Positions 21,291 through 34,849 of a DNA stretch of 64,000 nt are shown one piece after another. A model generated the notes under the pieces. The model had not been told where the DNA came from, ran no database searches, and worked only from the letters and a program-made list of their open reading frames with translations. The translations under genes and the position numbers were made by a program. The stretch is from Lanius collurio (lineage: Eukaryota > Chordata > Aves > Passeriformes > Laniidae), in contig JACBWW010000020.1 in the NCBI GenBank assembly GCA_020086605.1, forward strand, positions 19,441,250 to 19,505,249, read 5' to 3'. Each line of letters begins with the position of its first letter. Positions within the stretch are counted from its first letter, which is position 1.

Positions 21291-24200
21291 TCAAAGCATG
21301 AAGTAGAAATTAAAGAGAGGATAAAGTAGCATTTTCTGCTTTCCAAGATTAAAAAATAGAAGTATAATGCAGCAATATCAAGGTTATATTTCAGGGCAGA
21401 CTGCATTTAAAGACAGCAAAACACTGAATAAATTTCTTTGAAGTCTTTACCTTTACAAGTTTCCAGCAACTGGCCAGATGACTATCCGCCAGAAAAAAAT
21501 TCCAAATTTACCTTAAAAAGTGGATCAACCCTTCCACTTCCTTTCCCTTTGACTTCATTTTACTGAATCTGAACCTCAGCATCCAACGCCTAGTCTGTAA
21601 TTAAAAAGTTCTAAAGTACCTGACATTCTATCCCTGCTCTATCTCTAGGTGCAAAGTTCAGCTGTTGAGAGAGCACGTCATCTTCTAGGAACATTGCTCC
21701 ACAGCAAACTGGATTGCTCATGCAATAACTAGAAAATGAAATTGGATTTCTACTAAATGTAGAAAATATTTACCTGCTTTCATTGTTTATTAGGAACTTA
21801 ACTGAATCACTGGAAAGTATTCACATTTTTTCTCAAGGTCTAGATAAATTCTTATCTAGTTCCTGCTGTTTGCCCTTTTCAGGTTTCCACATTTGGTATA
21901 TTATCAACACTAAACTCTAAAATAGTAGGAGTACTATATCAGGTATCTGCAGTGGACTTTGTGTTTAGAATTGATTTTTAACATATATAAATCACTATAT
22001 TCAAGATTGAATGGAAAAACATCTAGCCAGTTTTGTAGTTTTATTCCTGGCTTTAGAAGTACGAGCATACATTTCCACTGGCACCACTGGAAATAAATGG
22101 TTGGAAATGACCCCGGAAATCATGAATGACCAGAATCTTCACTGTTCCCAAAGTGAATTTAGCTTCACATGCATCCAACTCTTTGGTGAAACTGTAATGA
22201 AAACAGCAGTTTTCTAAAACTGGACTAACACATTAGAGGCAGAATCATTCACAAAAAAATTTGCTATTAAACATCAATGTAAGGGCTTTAGTATTAGCAA
22301 TTCTGGCTATTCAGTGCTCTTCAGCCAGGGCTGTCTAGGATAGGGACAACCATATCTGCATGATATATTACTGCATCATTTAGTAGATGTGAAGCATCCA
22401 TCACTGGTCATCACTAGAACAGGATATGGAAATCACTGAACCATTATTCTGTTCTGGAACATTTCTTATGTGCCCAAGCTCTTGAGCACTTGACCTTCAG
22501 CAAACACATGCATACCTAAAAATAAACCCATGAGTAAATGTTTGCAGAAGTGGTACAGAAGAATAATGACAGTTCTGGTGACAAATTTCCACTCTTTACA
22601 AATATATAGACATAGTTTTAAACAGAAAATACTGAAGCTTCAGTACAAGCTGCTGTTCTTAAGGACTGTCTACCTGAGGATTTAAAATAGTTTTGCTTTT
22701 TTATATAAACCAAAAGAAATGAAAGCAATGCTGATGCAAAATGTTGCAACGTATTGCAGAATAATGTGATATTGTGAAATGATACATGGAGGTTTCAGAC
22801 TCTTAATGTGAAAGTGCAACTGATATTGAAAAGCATAATTTCCCATGTTAATCTCCCCCCCCTAAAATAACTTGATATTTTTCTGCGGTCACAACAGCTT
22901 CTGATGTGTTGTAGAAATGATCTCACACTTTTGTGATGTCATGTCAAAAACCATAATAGTATCCTTTATTGTCAGAGCCTGATGACTCAAATAGACTTTA
23001 TTCATTAGATAGGCTCTGTTATTGGATTCTTATTATTTGGGCTAGTAGTTATTAGTAGCAGAAGTAAGAAGAGAACACTTCCATATTGAAGCAGCCACGA
23101 AGAAAAAGTAATTTTTTTTTCACCTATCAAAATTTTACAAAACCATTAGCTCATTTTAAGCTTTCACAATTAATTTTAAGTCAAGTAATTCTTTGCACCA
23201 GTTAAGATTTGACACAGAAATATAGTTATTTGGTTTTCAGGGACATTTTTAGGCACTTTTCTTCTTTTAATTTTCTCCAAATTTGAGTAGCCTGGCTAAG
23301 AAACATTCATAAAGATAAAGAGGGAAGAAAATAACCAGTGCAGAACAGATGAAAAGTAGTCCCTTTTGGATTTACTTAGTTTGCATACATGAATTGTTCG
23401 AAAAAGCTGTTCCTTTGAGCTTTTAGAAGTTTCTGTGGAAGTCATTGATCATCTTGCTTCCTTTGAAATTAATGAATCTTAGCAACTACTGAAATCTTGT
23501 GATGGAGCAAATTTTTAATTTCCCACCTTGTTGATTCATACTCTCATGTACATATGGAATTGCTGACTTTAGAATGATAATGAAAGACAGACAAAACATC
23601 ATTTTGCTCCCCATCTCTCGATTGCCTTTGGCCATGGATTGCTGAAACTTCAGCATAAAATCAGTATCGGAAACCTTTTGTTCAATTTTCATTTTTATAA
23701 ATGTTATGAAATGATTAACAAATTGATTTAATTTTCCACAGGATCTATGATTGTTTTTTTCTAAGGTCTTTTCCCAAAGGCATTGAAAATGAAAGTAACA
23801 GATGAAGTACTCTTCAAATTGATTTCCACTTTCAAAAAAAAAAAGGTTTCAGTGAACAAGTTCCAAATGAAAATACAGTGATATTTTTAAATCCTTGTCT
23901 GTAGCTGACATATATGCTTCTAAAAAAATTAAATCAATGGTACAAGTATCAAGTATCCCCTTAGAATTTTGGGATAGGATTTGCCCTCCAGTTTCACTGT
24001 ACTGTTTCTTACTACAGTTTATCAGTCATCTGTTTACTATTCAGACACAAGTAAAATAAAATCATAAAAAATAAAAGTAAATAAAGTTAAAATAAAAAAT
24101 AAAATAAAACAAAATATAATCTTGAATCTAGAAGAATCATAGTCCCACCTGAGGATGATTTTTTTCAGCATATTTTTCTTTCTTTACCCTTATTTTTTCT

Positions 24201-27200
24201 CATTACAGACCCTAAATATTTTCAAATTTGATTCATGGATTCCCACATAGGAAGGTATTTGAGTTTTATAAAGCCTCATTAAAGTCAATAGATGCCCTGG
24301 GCATACTAAATTCTCACTACATCCAGTTTCTTTTTGGGATGAATTTCTTGGAGGAAATACTGGTCTTTTCAAATTTGTATGCCTAAAGCAAGTAATTTAT
24401 ATGAAAGTGATGGTATTTCTATAAGGAGTGACAACCAAACTTAACCAGGAAAGCTAATGTGAACAGCAAATTATTTGAAAAAAAATGGGCGTTATGGATC
24501 TCCATGACCACCAGTGAAAATAAAATTAGAGTACTGCAGCTCATTCAGATGTCTGCAATGTAAAAGAGAGGTTGACAGATTGAAGAGAATAGAGCAACCC
24601 CAAATCTTAACTGAGGTACAAATACAAGAGGAAGAGATAACTAAGGAGGCAAACCCATTTATTCATCAAAAGAGAATCCTGAGATATTATTTAATCAAAG
24701 TATTGGAATACATCCAAGAAAATACAATACCAAATAGTACTTTCACAGAAAAAAGCCTGCTTCAAAAGTCTGGGTACTAAATCCATACAGATTTATATTA
24801 AAAATAAAGGCACACTTCTGTCATTATGAGAGTGGCTAGTGGGTCAACTCTCAAAACAACTTACTGAGGTAAGGAATAGTTCTCCATTTCTTGACAACTT
24901 CATTTCAAAACTGGTTTCCTTTCTCTGAAATACATTATAGTAAAAAAAGAAAAAATACATTACCACAAATGTAACTGAAGGAATCTGTGTGGCATATAGT
25001 TCCATCACCAAATCAGATGGACATTTCTATGTTTTAGTGTAAAAATCATCAAAAAGATCTCTGCAAAAAATCACAGGTGTTATATCTCCAGTTTTGAAAA
25101 TTTGCTTTTCAGATAGAATAGTTAATGATAAGGTATAAATCCTGTACAAAATTCAGAAAAAAATAGTGGAACATTAAGGATACAAAAATATAAATAAACT
25201 TCAGTGAAAATATATATCTATGTATATAATTTGTGTGTAGGTACATAACTAGAGCTCTTTTCTTTTTCTTCCAATTGAAACACATTTTGAAGGAGAAAAA
25301 ATCATTATGAAATTTTGGTACATGAAGTGAATGCCCTGAAAGATTTTGGGGTGAAAACACTGGAGTGGAAGTTTAGCATTTCATCCTCTATTGCATTCTT
25401 AGTTACATTAAACCTCCCAATAAATCCAGGCTACTTGATAGAGACCATGCTCATCAGAGAAAGTACAGAAGGAAAGGTCTGTGGAGAGAGGTAACCCTTC
25501 TATTAGATCACCTTAGGCTTGGAGTGAAATCAATCTCCTGTAGACCAGGCTAGGAGGGGGTGAATTAATGCCTGTTGTGATGATGTTTTGTGGAGGAGAT
25601 AACCAGAGGATCACTACTGTGCACCTCTTGGGTGTCCTTCCCCCCCCACCTTTCCTTTCCCAGAGGTAAACCTCTGGGTGATAAAATTAATGGTAAGGAA
25701 GCTTAAGCGCTCTCTGTGATGCTCTCTGTGGGGCAAGATTAAATTCTCTGTGGACTGTGGGCAAATTCACAAACAAGTGTAAAGGATATAATGACAGATG
25801 TTTATTTTACATGCCAGGCAGACACTGTGTTTTGTATCACTGGTGAAATGTGTGCCACTATGACAAGGAACAAAAATAGACACTTCAGAAATTTTTCAGA
25901 CTGAATAGGCACATGTTTCTCTTTATAAGAAATGAAATATTTTCTGATCAATCAATGTCAACATTAAAAGTGTCTTGTTTCCTCTTATTTGCTACTGCAT
26001 GGAGTATTTCCTCATTTTTTTTTTTTAAGATTTTATTTTACTGAAGGCAATGTTTCATAAGCAACACAGAAATGAGAAGCTCATAATTCTCAGGGGCTTA
26101 AAGTCTTTCTGACTAAGTGTGGAAAAACAGCTTAGACGAACTTTTGCTGGTGTAGGTTCACTGAGGAACCAAGAACTAATCCTGCCTGAAGAATGTGCAC
26201 AGCACACATGAACTAGGAAACAATATCTTAGTTGGAAAAAAAATGCTTGTGAGTCCATCTTAGATGGAATATACTAACTGTTCCCTTGTTAACCTGCTAT
26301 ACACTACTAAGAAACTTCTCAATAATCCCCTGAATGCAAAATAACTATTTGCCAGCTTGCAATAAAGCTTTCTCCAAAATCTATTATACTGTACTGTGCA
26401 TTCAGACACCATAAGAGAATTAGGACCAAGGAGTTTAATGTTGTCCAGCAGAACTAGATTGTTTCTTCTAGCTGTTCTCTTCCAGCTGTGAGGAAATATT
26501 GCCTCCAGATATTAGTGCTGCAGACACCTGACAGCCCCAGGCAAAGATCAGACAGACCCTCATCCTGTTTCATTTCCTAAAAGCTTTGGAGAGCCAAAAT
26601 GGCAGTTGCTGCTGAAAGGTGGTATGAAACATGAAGGACAATTGCTTGATAAGTCTGCTGACTTAAGAGAAAACACTTTAGAAGATGAAAAATATTTTTC
26701 AGCCACAGGTGTATCCTTGGCAAAGTAAAGGATTCATCTTTCTTAGCTTCCTCCATGGATTTCTAATCCTCTTCATTCTTTCCCTTTTGCCTCACAGGAT
26801 TTGAAAGGGGTTCATGAATTTTCCTAAACATTTAATTGACTGTTCCTGCATTACTTGGAAACCTACAGCCGAAAGGATTGGGCAATAAATGGGTTGAAAT
26901 TAATGAGATACTTTTGCAGCCCTTCTAGAGATCCTGGGAGAAGAAGATGGACCAGACATAAAAAGAAGGAAATATTTCATAAAATTAAGTGCAATATATG
27001 CAGGAGATCACCAGAGTGCAGTGTGCTTTATGAAGCATAAAATAGCACCTTTGCTATTAGACTTGGTTCAAAAATGTAGAGCTAAATATTCTACACTATG
27101 AGGGAGACTGGTGGTGTAGTTTTCTCAAGTGTAGTTTACTCCACAAAGAATGGTGAGATGATATGTTTTCCTGGAGTCCAGGATATTTTTTCTCTCTATG

Positions 27201-27825
27201 ATGATGTGGCTTTAGTACATTCAAGAATTCTAACTGGACATCCACATTCTTCACTTCTTCATTCTTCATTCTTTGCAGCCTCTCTGACATGTTGGCCCCA
27301 TGTGTATGGAAGTCATTCCTATGAATCCTGCATTCACACTATGAATTCTCTCCAGCAGGAAAAGAGTAAAAATCACCTTTGCTTTTGTCTCAGGTCACAT
27401 GATGTTAGGAGAAAAAAGATCAATACATAATACATTTGAGAATTTTGGTTTTATCCGCCACTTCCATCCCCTAAAGAAGCAAAAAGGAATAATTTTAGTC
27501 ATAATCATAAAAAAGGTCAATTTCTTGAAATAACAAATATTCAGCAGGCTTTATTCTATAATGAATTACATATGAATGCTTCTTTGAACTAAAAACTATA
27601 TTTATATCTACAGTCTCATATAATATTTTAGTCGATTCAAATGAAAAAATGTGTCCAGTGCCATAGAAGTCAAAAAAAAAATCCCTTTTACCCCTAAATA
27701 TCATCTCACATATCCACAGTTTTGACTATCAACCCTTTGCAAAGTTCAATCCAAACCAGACACTGAATTTCTTTGCCTCATTGAAAAACCTTTGTTTAAC
27801 CTCTCATGGGGAAAAGGTGCTTTTC
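21291..27825. other. Gene-free AT-rich DNA
   Basis: No gene or RNA recognised. The frame at 24514-24780 (88 codons) has no motif or neighbour that supports it. An AAAAT-type low-complexity tract is at about 24050-24121. Confidence 0.6.
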
Positions 27826-28135
27826 TTTCTCTTAGGAGCAGTTCTTGAAGTTGAGAAGAAGCATGATAGGGGTGTTTCACTGAGGCACAGAGCCCTCCAC
27901 TGCCCCCAGCACCCTTGTGCTGTCAGCATGGCATTGGGTGTCAGCTCATGCAGCAGGAGAGCGTTGCTATTCTGCTCTGAAGAGAAGAGCAGAGGGGTTT
28001 GCAGAGCTCCCTGGGACCAGGGGCACAGGGAGGCCGACAGCAGCCACAGCTGGGGCTCAGAGAGGGCAGTGACAGTGAGCTCCAGCATCATCCTGAAGGG
28101 CAGGGGGGCTGCGTGCTCCTCTCTCATCCTCTAAC
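27826..28135. other. GC-rich patch, unidentified
   Basis: A block much richer in G and C than either flank, with sharp edges. Open frames exist on both strands (27781-28134 plus, 27804-28127 minus), but neither shows a family motif and their co-extension mostly reflects composition. It may be a fragment of an LTR element or an old exon-like sequence; I cannot identify it. Confidence 0.35.
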
Positions 28136-31100
28136 TATTCTTCGGTTCTGTGAAAATGATCTGTGGAATACACACAGTCTAGTTAGACTATTGTTTAAGG
28201 TTATCCACCACAGAAGCCTTATTTTTAAAAAATGAACAGCAGGTTTTGTTTACTTGCCTCATGGCTGCAACACTGGCAGCAAAAACAAGCAAAGAAGCAA
28301 TGAAGGTAGTCAGAAATATCCACAGTTCTTCCTGAGTGACTCTTTTTTAAACTGGAAACAAGCAGAGATGAAGGGAAATTCTACTGTTTCTTCTGGTTCT
28401 GTAAATAAAGAGTATTTTTCCTGAGTCTTTACTACAGAAGTCCAGAATATAAATGACTACTTATTACAATTGTTGATATGGACATACTAAAGAGCTAAAT
28501 GAATAAGAATTCAAACAATTAAAAAATACCACTTATCATAGAAAGACCAGCATTAGCTAATCTCACTAGAAAAGTTGGATTTTCAATTTCCTTCTGCTAG
28601 GAATTTTCTGAAGATTGTATGATTCACTGTTTCCTTTAGAAATTTCTTCCCCTTATATTTAACCTCTTTCCCACTTGGACATTGATTGAGCACAGTTCTT
28701 TCTCTCTCATTGGACTACCAAAACTGCTCCTTTGGGGAAAAATTCCTCAGGAGACCCATAATAATACACATGCTAAATCAAATATTCTTCTGCTGAGAAG
28801 ACATCAAGAAATCACTCAGGCTGGTCAAGAATGAAACATTCAGCATATCATCAAGACTTAAAAATCCTGTTAATACACAGAGTAACTTGGGCCAGATTTG
28901 GAAAGATGATCTTTTTAAAGGGCTACAACCAGAATCCTTAATTAAACAATTTAGAAGTAGTCAGCAAGGAGATCATTAATGTAATTTCTTAATTAAATGG
29001 TCCTGGTCCAGAGGACTGGGAATATATTATCATTCCAAGGAAATTATGGGTTCAAGATAAAAAAATTATTAAAAATCATATACAAGTTCAGAGATATTGT
29101 AATTGTCCAGAGAAAGTTTGCTCTAAAACCACATTAACAAATATATAGGCTAAAATAATTGCCTCCATTTAATCCTTAATCATAAGCTTGGTAGGAAAAA
29201 AAAACCTTTTTAATCAATATGTAACATAAAGCAGCATGATTATTTATATTAGTACAGACACATTTTCAGTTTACAACAACTAGAACAAAAAAACAGAGTT
29301 AACTTTTGACTTGAGTTTTAGTTCAGGATTATTTTTCTATATCCATATAAGCATATCTTTACATTCAAAATAAATGTAGAGCAACTATAAGTAATTTAAA
29401 GACTTAATAGAGATTTCACAAATTTAAGAACATCAATCACTTCTTTGGAAATTTAATTAATATCAGCTGTGTGTACATTAATGACTAAAAGGGGCTATTT
29501 GTATAGATACCAGGTTCTGGATAGTGTGACTATAAAGAAAAGTGTGAAAAATAACTTTAAAATGTAACTTAATGAATAGTCAAAAACTGTTTACTGTGAA
29601 AAACAAAAGCAAAATAAAACAAACATCCCCAAACACAGATTTTCATTTTCATCACTCAAAGGATTTCCCAAATTTGCTGGTGGTGCAGTCCTGCTGCCCC
29701 TGTGGTCTGACAGAAGGGGTCCTGGTAGAGGACCTCTCTAAACTTTTCCACCCGCCTGCCTGACTCGTGCAAAGCTTCCAGCTGGTTTGATGACCTTGGT
29801 CATAACATGTCAGTGGCTGAGGTCAGATCTGTGCTTACAGGCATCACTGCCCAGCCAAAACAGACAGATGGTCATGTGGGGTCAGGTAGTGCAGATGAAT
29901 TTCACTGTCAATGACAAACACTGTCAATGCAAAACAAGAAATACGCATTTTCTAAAGCAGAAATTAATTCAAGATGAAGGGCTGAAAACTTCTAAACAGA
30001 ACTTCTCAGGTTCCTGGCTTTACTCTCCAGTTTTGTGAAATTAGTAAATTATCCTGTTTATTGGAAATAAATTTTATGGTGGAAGCTATGTTTTCCCAGA
30101 CCAAAAAACCCAATCTAACTTGACAGAGTCAGATTTTTTATCCAGACATGTGATTGTGTATGAGCCCCTTCCTGCAATTTGCCATCTTTTGATTTCCCAA
30201 TCAAGAATGAACGTGCATTAAGACCTTCAGCATCAACGCCTTCATAAATAGCAATGCAATCTAGGATTAATTAATGATGAAGGGCCTGAGTGGCTTAGGT
30301 CTACTAGTTTGCCATGTCAGAGAGAGAGGCTGATTCAGAGTGGCAGAAATGCAGCACAGAGAAGTACGTAGAGGAACAGCCATGTTGTTGTTGATAAATG
30401 AAAACAAATTATGTCGAAGTCCCGTGACAACTTGAAACATAATAAATTAGTTATATTTTCAAAAAAGAAAATACATCATACTTTCTAGATGGCCTAAAAA
30501 TTCACTAGACATCTTTGAAATTTATTTCCTTCTAGACTTCTGTGTAACAATTTGTTGTATGCAGAGTATTCATCTCTACACAACCACAGTAATTTCCTGT
30601 AACTTGTCTTCCAATAATGTCAGTGAGAGAGATAAGTTATTAACTGGCTGCTCCTACTCTTCTTTCCTCTGGTAATTTTTATGCTAGTAAGTAAGCCTTC
30701 TCCAACACTATTATAAATGTACAAGTATTTTTCTTTTTTAAACTTGAACAAGAAAATAAAAAAATCATTACATTAGTATAGTTTTCTCTCTTGTTTGCCT
30801 GGAGATAGAATTTTAACAAAGTCTTAGTTATTTACAGAGCAGCATCTACAATGATTCCAGCTTTGACAAAGACTTGCAGAGTAAATGCTTGCTTTTTGTG
30901 TTAAATCAAAATCTGGTTTTCACACTGTTCTCCAATTTTTCAATAAGACAGTTGGATAAGAAAGTTCCTTACTGCCATAAAGTCACTTCTTCTCTTAAGA
31001 AGATACCTTGGTTATTTTTAATTCCTGAATAAGTTTCACTTTTGCAAGTGCTTTTTTAATGAAAAAACCGTTTAATGGGTTGGTGAATACTACTTTACTT

Positions 31101-32329
31101 GTTTTATGAATAAAAAACTCTTAACACAAAAAAATTACCCAGCTAGCCAAAGGTCTTGCACCAAAACTGAGACCCAGAATATTCTCAGTCCCAGGGCAAT
31201 GTTTGAACTTCTCTCCTTCACCTCACCACCTGTTTTCAGAGCCGTTTAAATCAGAGATCATACATATCTATTGATATGAAAGCAGAATTGCATATTAAAT
31301 ATTTTGATACAGGCAAAATACCATCTTCTCTCAAAAATATGAAATGTAGTTAAAAAAAAGAAGGAGATTTCTTGGACATCCTGAAACTTCTTTGCCATAT
31401 AGCCCAGAATGCAAAATGTTTGATGAGAAAAGCAGCATATTTTACATTTTTAAGAAATATTTAAATTGTTAAATATTTCCTTTTACAAATAGAGAACTAA
31501 TTATATTATTTAATAAAAGGTCAATAATTGAACAGTCCTTGGTCATTTCTACTCTATATCAGATAAGTCTTAATCATGGTCTTTAAAGGATGTGAAGAAT
31601 TCTGGCATCTAGTATTTAATACAAATTGGATGTTTCTTCTAGAAGCACTACTCTATCTAAAAACATGCTTCATTTTGTCAATGTTCAAGTGAGAAGCTGT
31701 ACAATGGTCTTAAAATAAAATGTCACATGGGCTTACTTTCCTAGATCCTGGAGCAAGTTTACTGCATTAAAATACTCCATTTCAGAATTTAATCCTAAAA
31801 TTGAAATTAGATAGTATAACTAATTACAAGATAGATCGAATATGAATGGTTTCAATTGAGATTCTATCACCTCCACTGTGACGAGTGACTTAGTGGGGAA
31901 TTTCTGATTACAGGTAAAGCATTTCAGTGATTACTGAGTATGCCTAATCTGTTTGCAAAAAAAAAAAAACTGTCAACAAAACAAACCCCATCCTAGTAGA
32001 ATTGAAGTATATAAAAAATTTAATCCATTTATCTGTAGAAATTCAATGCAAAATGTGATTAACAATAAAAAAATAGTCTCAAAAATATTGAAAAATGTAA
32101 AATTTAAGGATTTGGGAATAAACATCTTATTGAAAGACCTGCAGACTTCTTTGAGGTAAATATTTACTGACAGGTCCTTTCAGTATCCAAGGATAGTGGA
32201 ATTGTTACAGATTCATAAGCTAATATGCAATTTTTAGATTAGTCAGCAGGAGAGGTTTGCACTAAAAGAGCAATTCTCTCATTTCTTCATACTTTGTGAG
32301 AATGGGGTAAGAGAAGAAAATTACTACTA
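28136..32329. other. Gene-free AT-rich DNA
   Basis: No gene. A moderately GC-rich segment at about 29680-29900 is unexplained and may be an old repeat. Confidence 0.6.
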
Positions 32330-32545
32330 GGGGCATTTGCAAGGCCACAGAAAGCAGAGCAGGACTTTTGTGGCAGTGACATCTCTGGCACTTGAGCAGT
32401 GCCCCTGTCTCACCAGTTCCTGGGCATGGCAGGCACAGGCCAGCCCTCTGATTCACCACCACAGAAGGGCCTGGCGAGACACCCAGCATGGCACAGCCCA
32501 GTGTTGGGGAAATACGGCCTCGAGTGCCAGGTAACACCTCCTGTT
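32330..32545. other. GC-rich patch, unidentified
   Basis: About 215 bp of GC-rich sequence in AT-rich flanks, with overlapping open frames on both strands and no recognisable motif. Possibly a decayed mobile element fragment. Confidence 0.35.
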
Positions 32546-34440
32546 CAGAGTGAATACACTCACACATAACTGATGGAGCCTTGCAGGATTTAATTGAGGG
32601 CAGAAAACTGTTCCTTTCTGTGCTGATCTCACTGGATATAAAATTTTCTGTGAGTCTTATACCATGTATAACATTTTTTCTATTAGTTAAAGAAGCAGGT
32701 TGGCTGTATTAGAGATAGATTTTTAACACTGCTGTGAGAATGGTAAGTTCAGGAATTTTGAAATAAATAAATACAATTAACATATTAATTTGACTTGCAT
32801 TTGGTGTTTACTTAGTATCTCACCATCAGGATTAGGAGAAAAGTGCATTTGACTCTCTGTTTAATTGTCCCATTTTTTGATGCAGTGATCTAACAGAAAA
32901 CGTGCACTCTATGGACAAGAGCAAAAAGACACGCAACAAAAGAATTAAGAAGATAAATCCTTCTGGGAAGGATTGAAATAAAAATAGTAGAGGTGAATCT
33001 GGAAGAAAGAATTCAGCAAGAGATTCTGGCTGAAAATAGTTACTATGGACAAGAGCTATTGTATTAGCTCCAGGAGGTTTTGTATCTGCTCCATGTTTGG
33101 AGGTGGTGTATTTTAGAGTGAAAAGAGATTATACCACATAAGAGGCATGAAGCCAATTTTCTCTCCTTTTCCTCATCTTAAATCCAGACCAGCTCATGAA
33201 AGATTTACAGTGAAAGGCTGGCAAACAACATTTGATCCATAAATTAGAAGATATAAAATTGAGATGAAGAAAGGAGGAAGGAGAGATATAGAACTGGAGT
33301 TTGTTCCAAAGGACAAAAATTAGTGATAAAGTAAAAAACTGCCCACTTTCAATGAAATATAAATGTTAACTATCCCTAAATATAAAAAAAACCCAAGCAA
33401 TACAATTTTGTGAAGTTTCTCAACACAGAGTAACAGGTAATATGAATAGTTCTAAAGGGCTAAGACAAAAAAAAAAATTTAAAATTAATAATTTAGGAGT
33501 TGCATTAAGGAAAATAATTCTTTAGTTCACTTTGCAATTTTACACTTCTTTTTCTAGTAAATATTTCTTGATCTGTTTCTTCTTCATTTTCACCGGTACC
33601 CCACTTTTTCCCTCTCTCAAAGAGAAAAAAAGAAGAGGGGTAAATAACATTATAGGGGACAACTGAATAATTATGTTGACTGTACAGCAATTTTATTGTT
33701 GTATTCCATCAGAAAGTGTGAGATAGGCCATTTAAGACACATATGTGGGAACTAGAATCTTGTTTCTGAGCAAAAAAAGACAGAGCCAGGTTTCTGAGTA
33801 GCCCAAAAAATAAATTAAGCTATATGAGAGGAGCAAAAAATTTGCTTTTCCACTTTCTAAAATAATATGCTGGTTTGTCTCTCCTTATTACCCATTAATA
33901 AATTATAGTGGCCCACATTATTGGTCAAAATAAAAAAAAGTCACGTATGGTCTATTCTGGATTAGTAGAAGGGTCAAGACCTTTAAACAGACAGGCTCAA
34001 TTTTACAGAAAAATATCTACTCTGCCTTTTGGTCTTGGGACACTTTCATGGTAGGAGACATCTCCATGGCTTCCCATAGCTTCTTGGCAGTTCAATATTC
34101 ATCTTAATATTCAGATAAAGGAAATATTTATCATTATCAGAAAGTCTTATTGGTCTTTTCTTATTGTGAAAGAAGAGTCACTTTCGCTGTAAAATATTAA
34201 TGAGGTTTATTTAAGTGGGATACATAATAAAGGATGGGAAAAGGCAAAACTGTCCATTGACCACTTCATTTTTAGCTGATTTACAGTTGTTAATTGAATC
34301 TTTGTGTTTTCCTGACCATCTTTATCCTTATATTGTCTTGGTTATATACTTCCTTTTTAACTCACAGAAAAATTAAACCCACAGGATTCTGGTCTATAAC
34401 TGAGGTTTTGGTACTATTACTACTAGTAATAATTATAATC
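32546..34440. other. Gene-free AT-rich DNA
   Basis: Nothing recognisable beyond A-rich runs. Confidence 0.6.
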
Positions 34441-34492
34441 TATTATTATTATTACTATTATTATTATTATTATTACTATTATTGTACCATCT
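34441..34492. repeat. (ATT)n microsatellite
   Basis: Imperfect trinucleotide array of TAT/ATT units with occasional ACT interruptions. It creates an artefactual poly-Tyr run in one reading frame. Confidence 0.9.
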
Positions 34493-34741
34493 TGTGTGAT
34501 TTTGTCAGTGATGTTGTTTTTAGCCATAAACAGATTTTTGTGAATAAACATGCAAACAATAAAAATATTTGTCTTCATTCAATTAGCAATTCAATTAGAT
34601 TACGAAAAACCACCTGTCCTATTATAGTAATATCGTGGTATAAGCTTTTTCGTGCAGAATCTGAAAAAATCAGTATGCTAAATGAAAATAACACAGTTTC
34701 TATTGGGGCCATAGTACCATTTGTCATCAATCCAGAAAAAA

Positions 34742-34828
34742 ACCAGCAACAACATCAACAAAAAAACAACAAGAACAACAACAACAACAAAAAAAAACCA
34801 ACCAAAAAAAATCAACAACAAAAAAGAA
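34742..34828. repeat. (CAA)n and A-rich low-complexity tract
   Basis: Repeated CAA/AAC units broken by A runs, about 250 bp after the ATT array. Read in frame it gives an artefactual Asn/Gln/Lys run. Confidence 0.85.
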
Positions 34829-34849
34829 AATATATCAGTGACTTTTAAT

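Noticed and set aside
24514..24780. 88-codon plus-strand frame rich in Glu, Ile and Lys
   Set aside because: Composition follows the AT-rich background; nothing else supports coding.
34294..34848. Longest plus-strand open frame, 184 codons with poly-Tyr and poly-Asn/Gln/Lys runs
   Set aside because: Its low-complexity runs are translations of the (ATT)n and (CAA)n microsatellites; no domain, start context or neighbour supports a gene.
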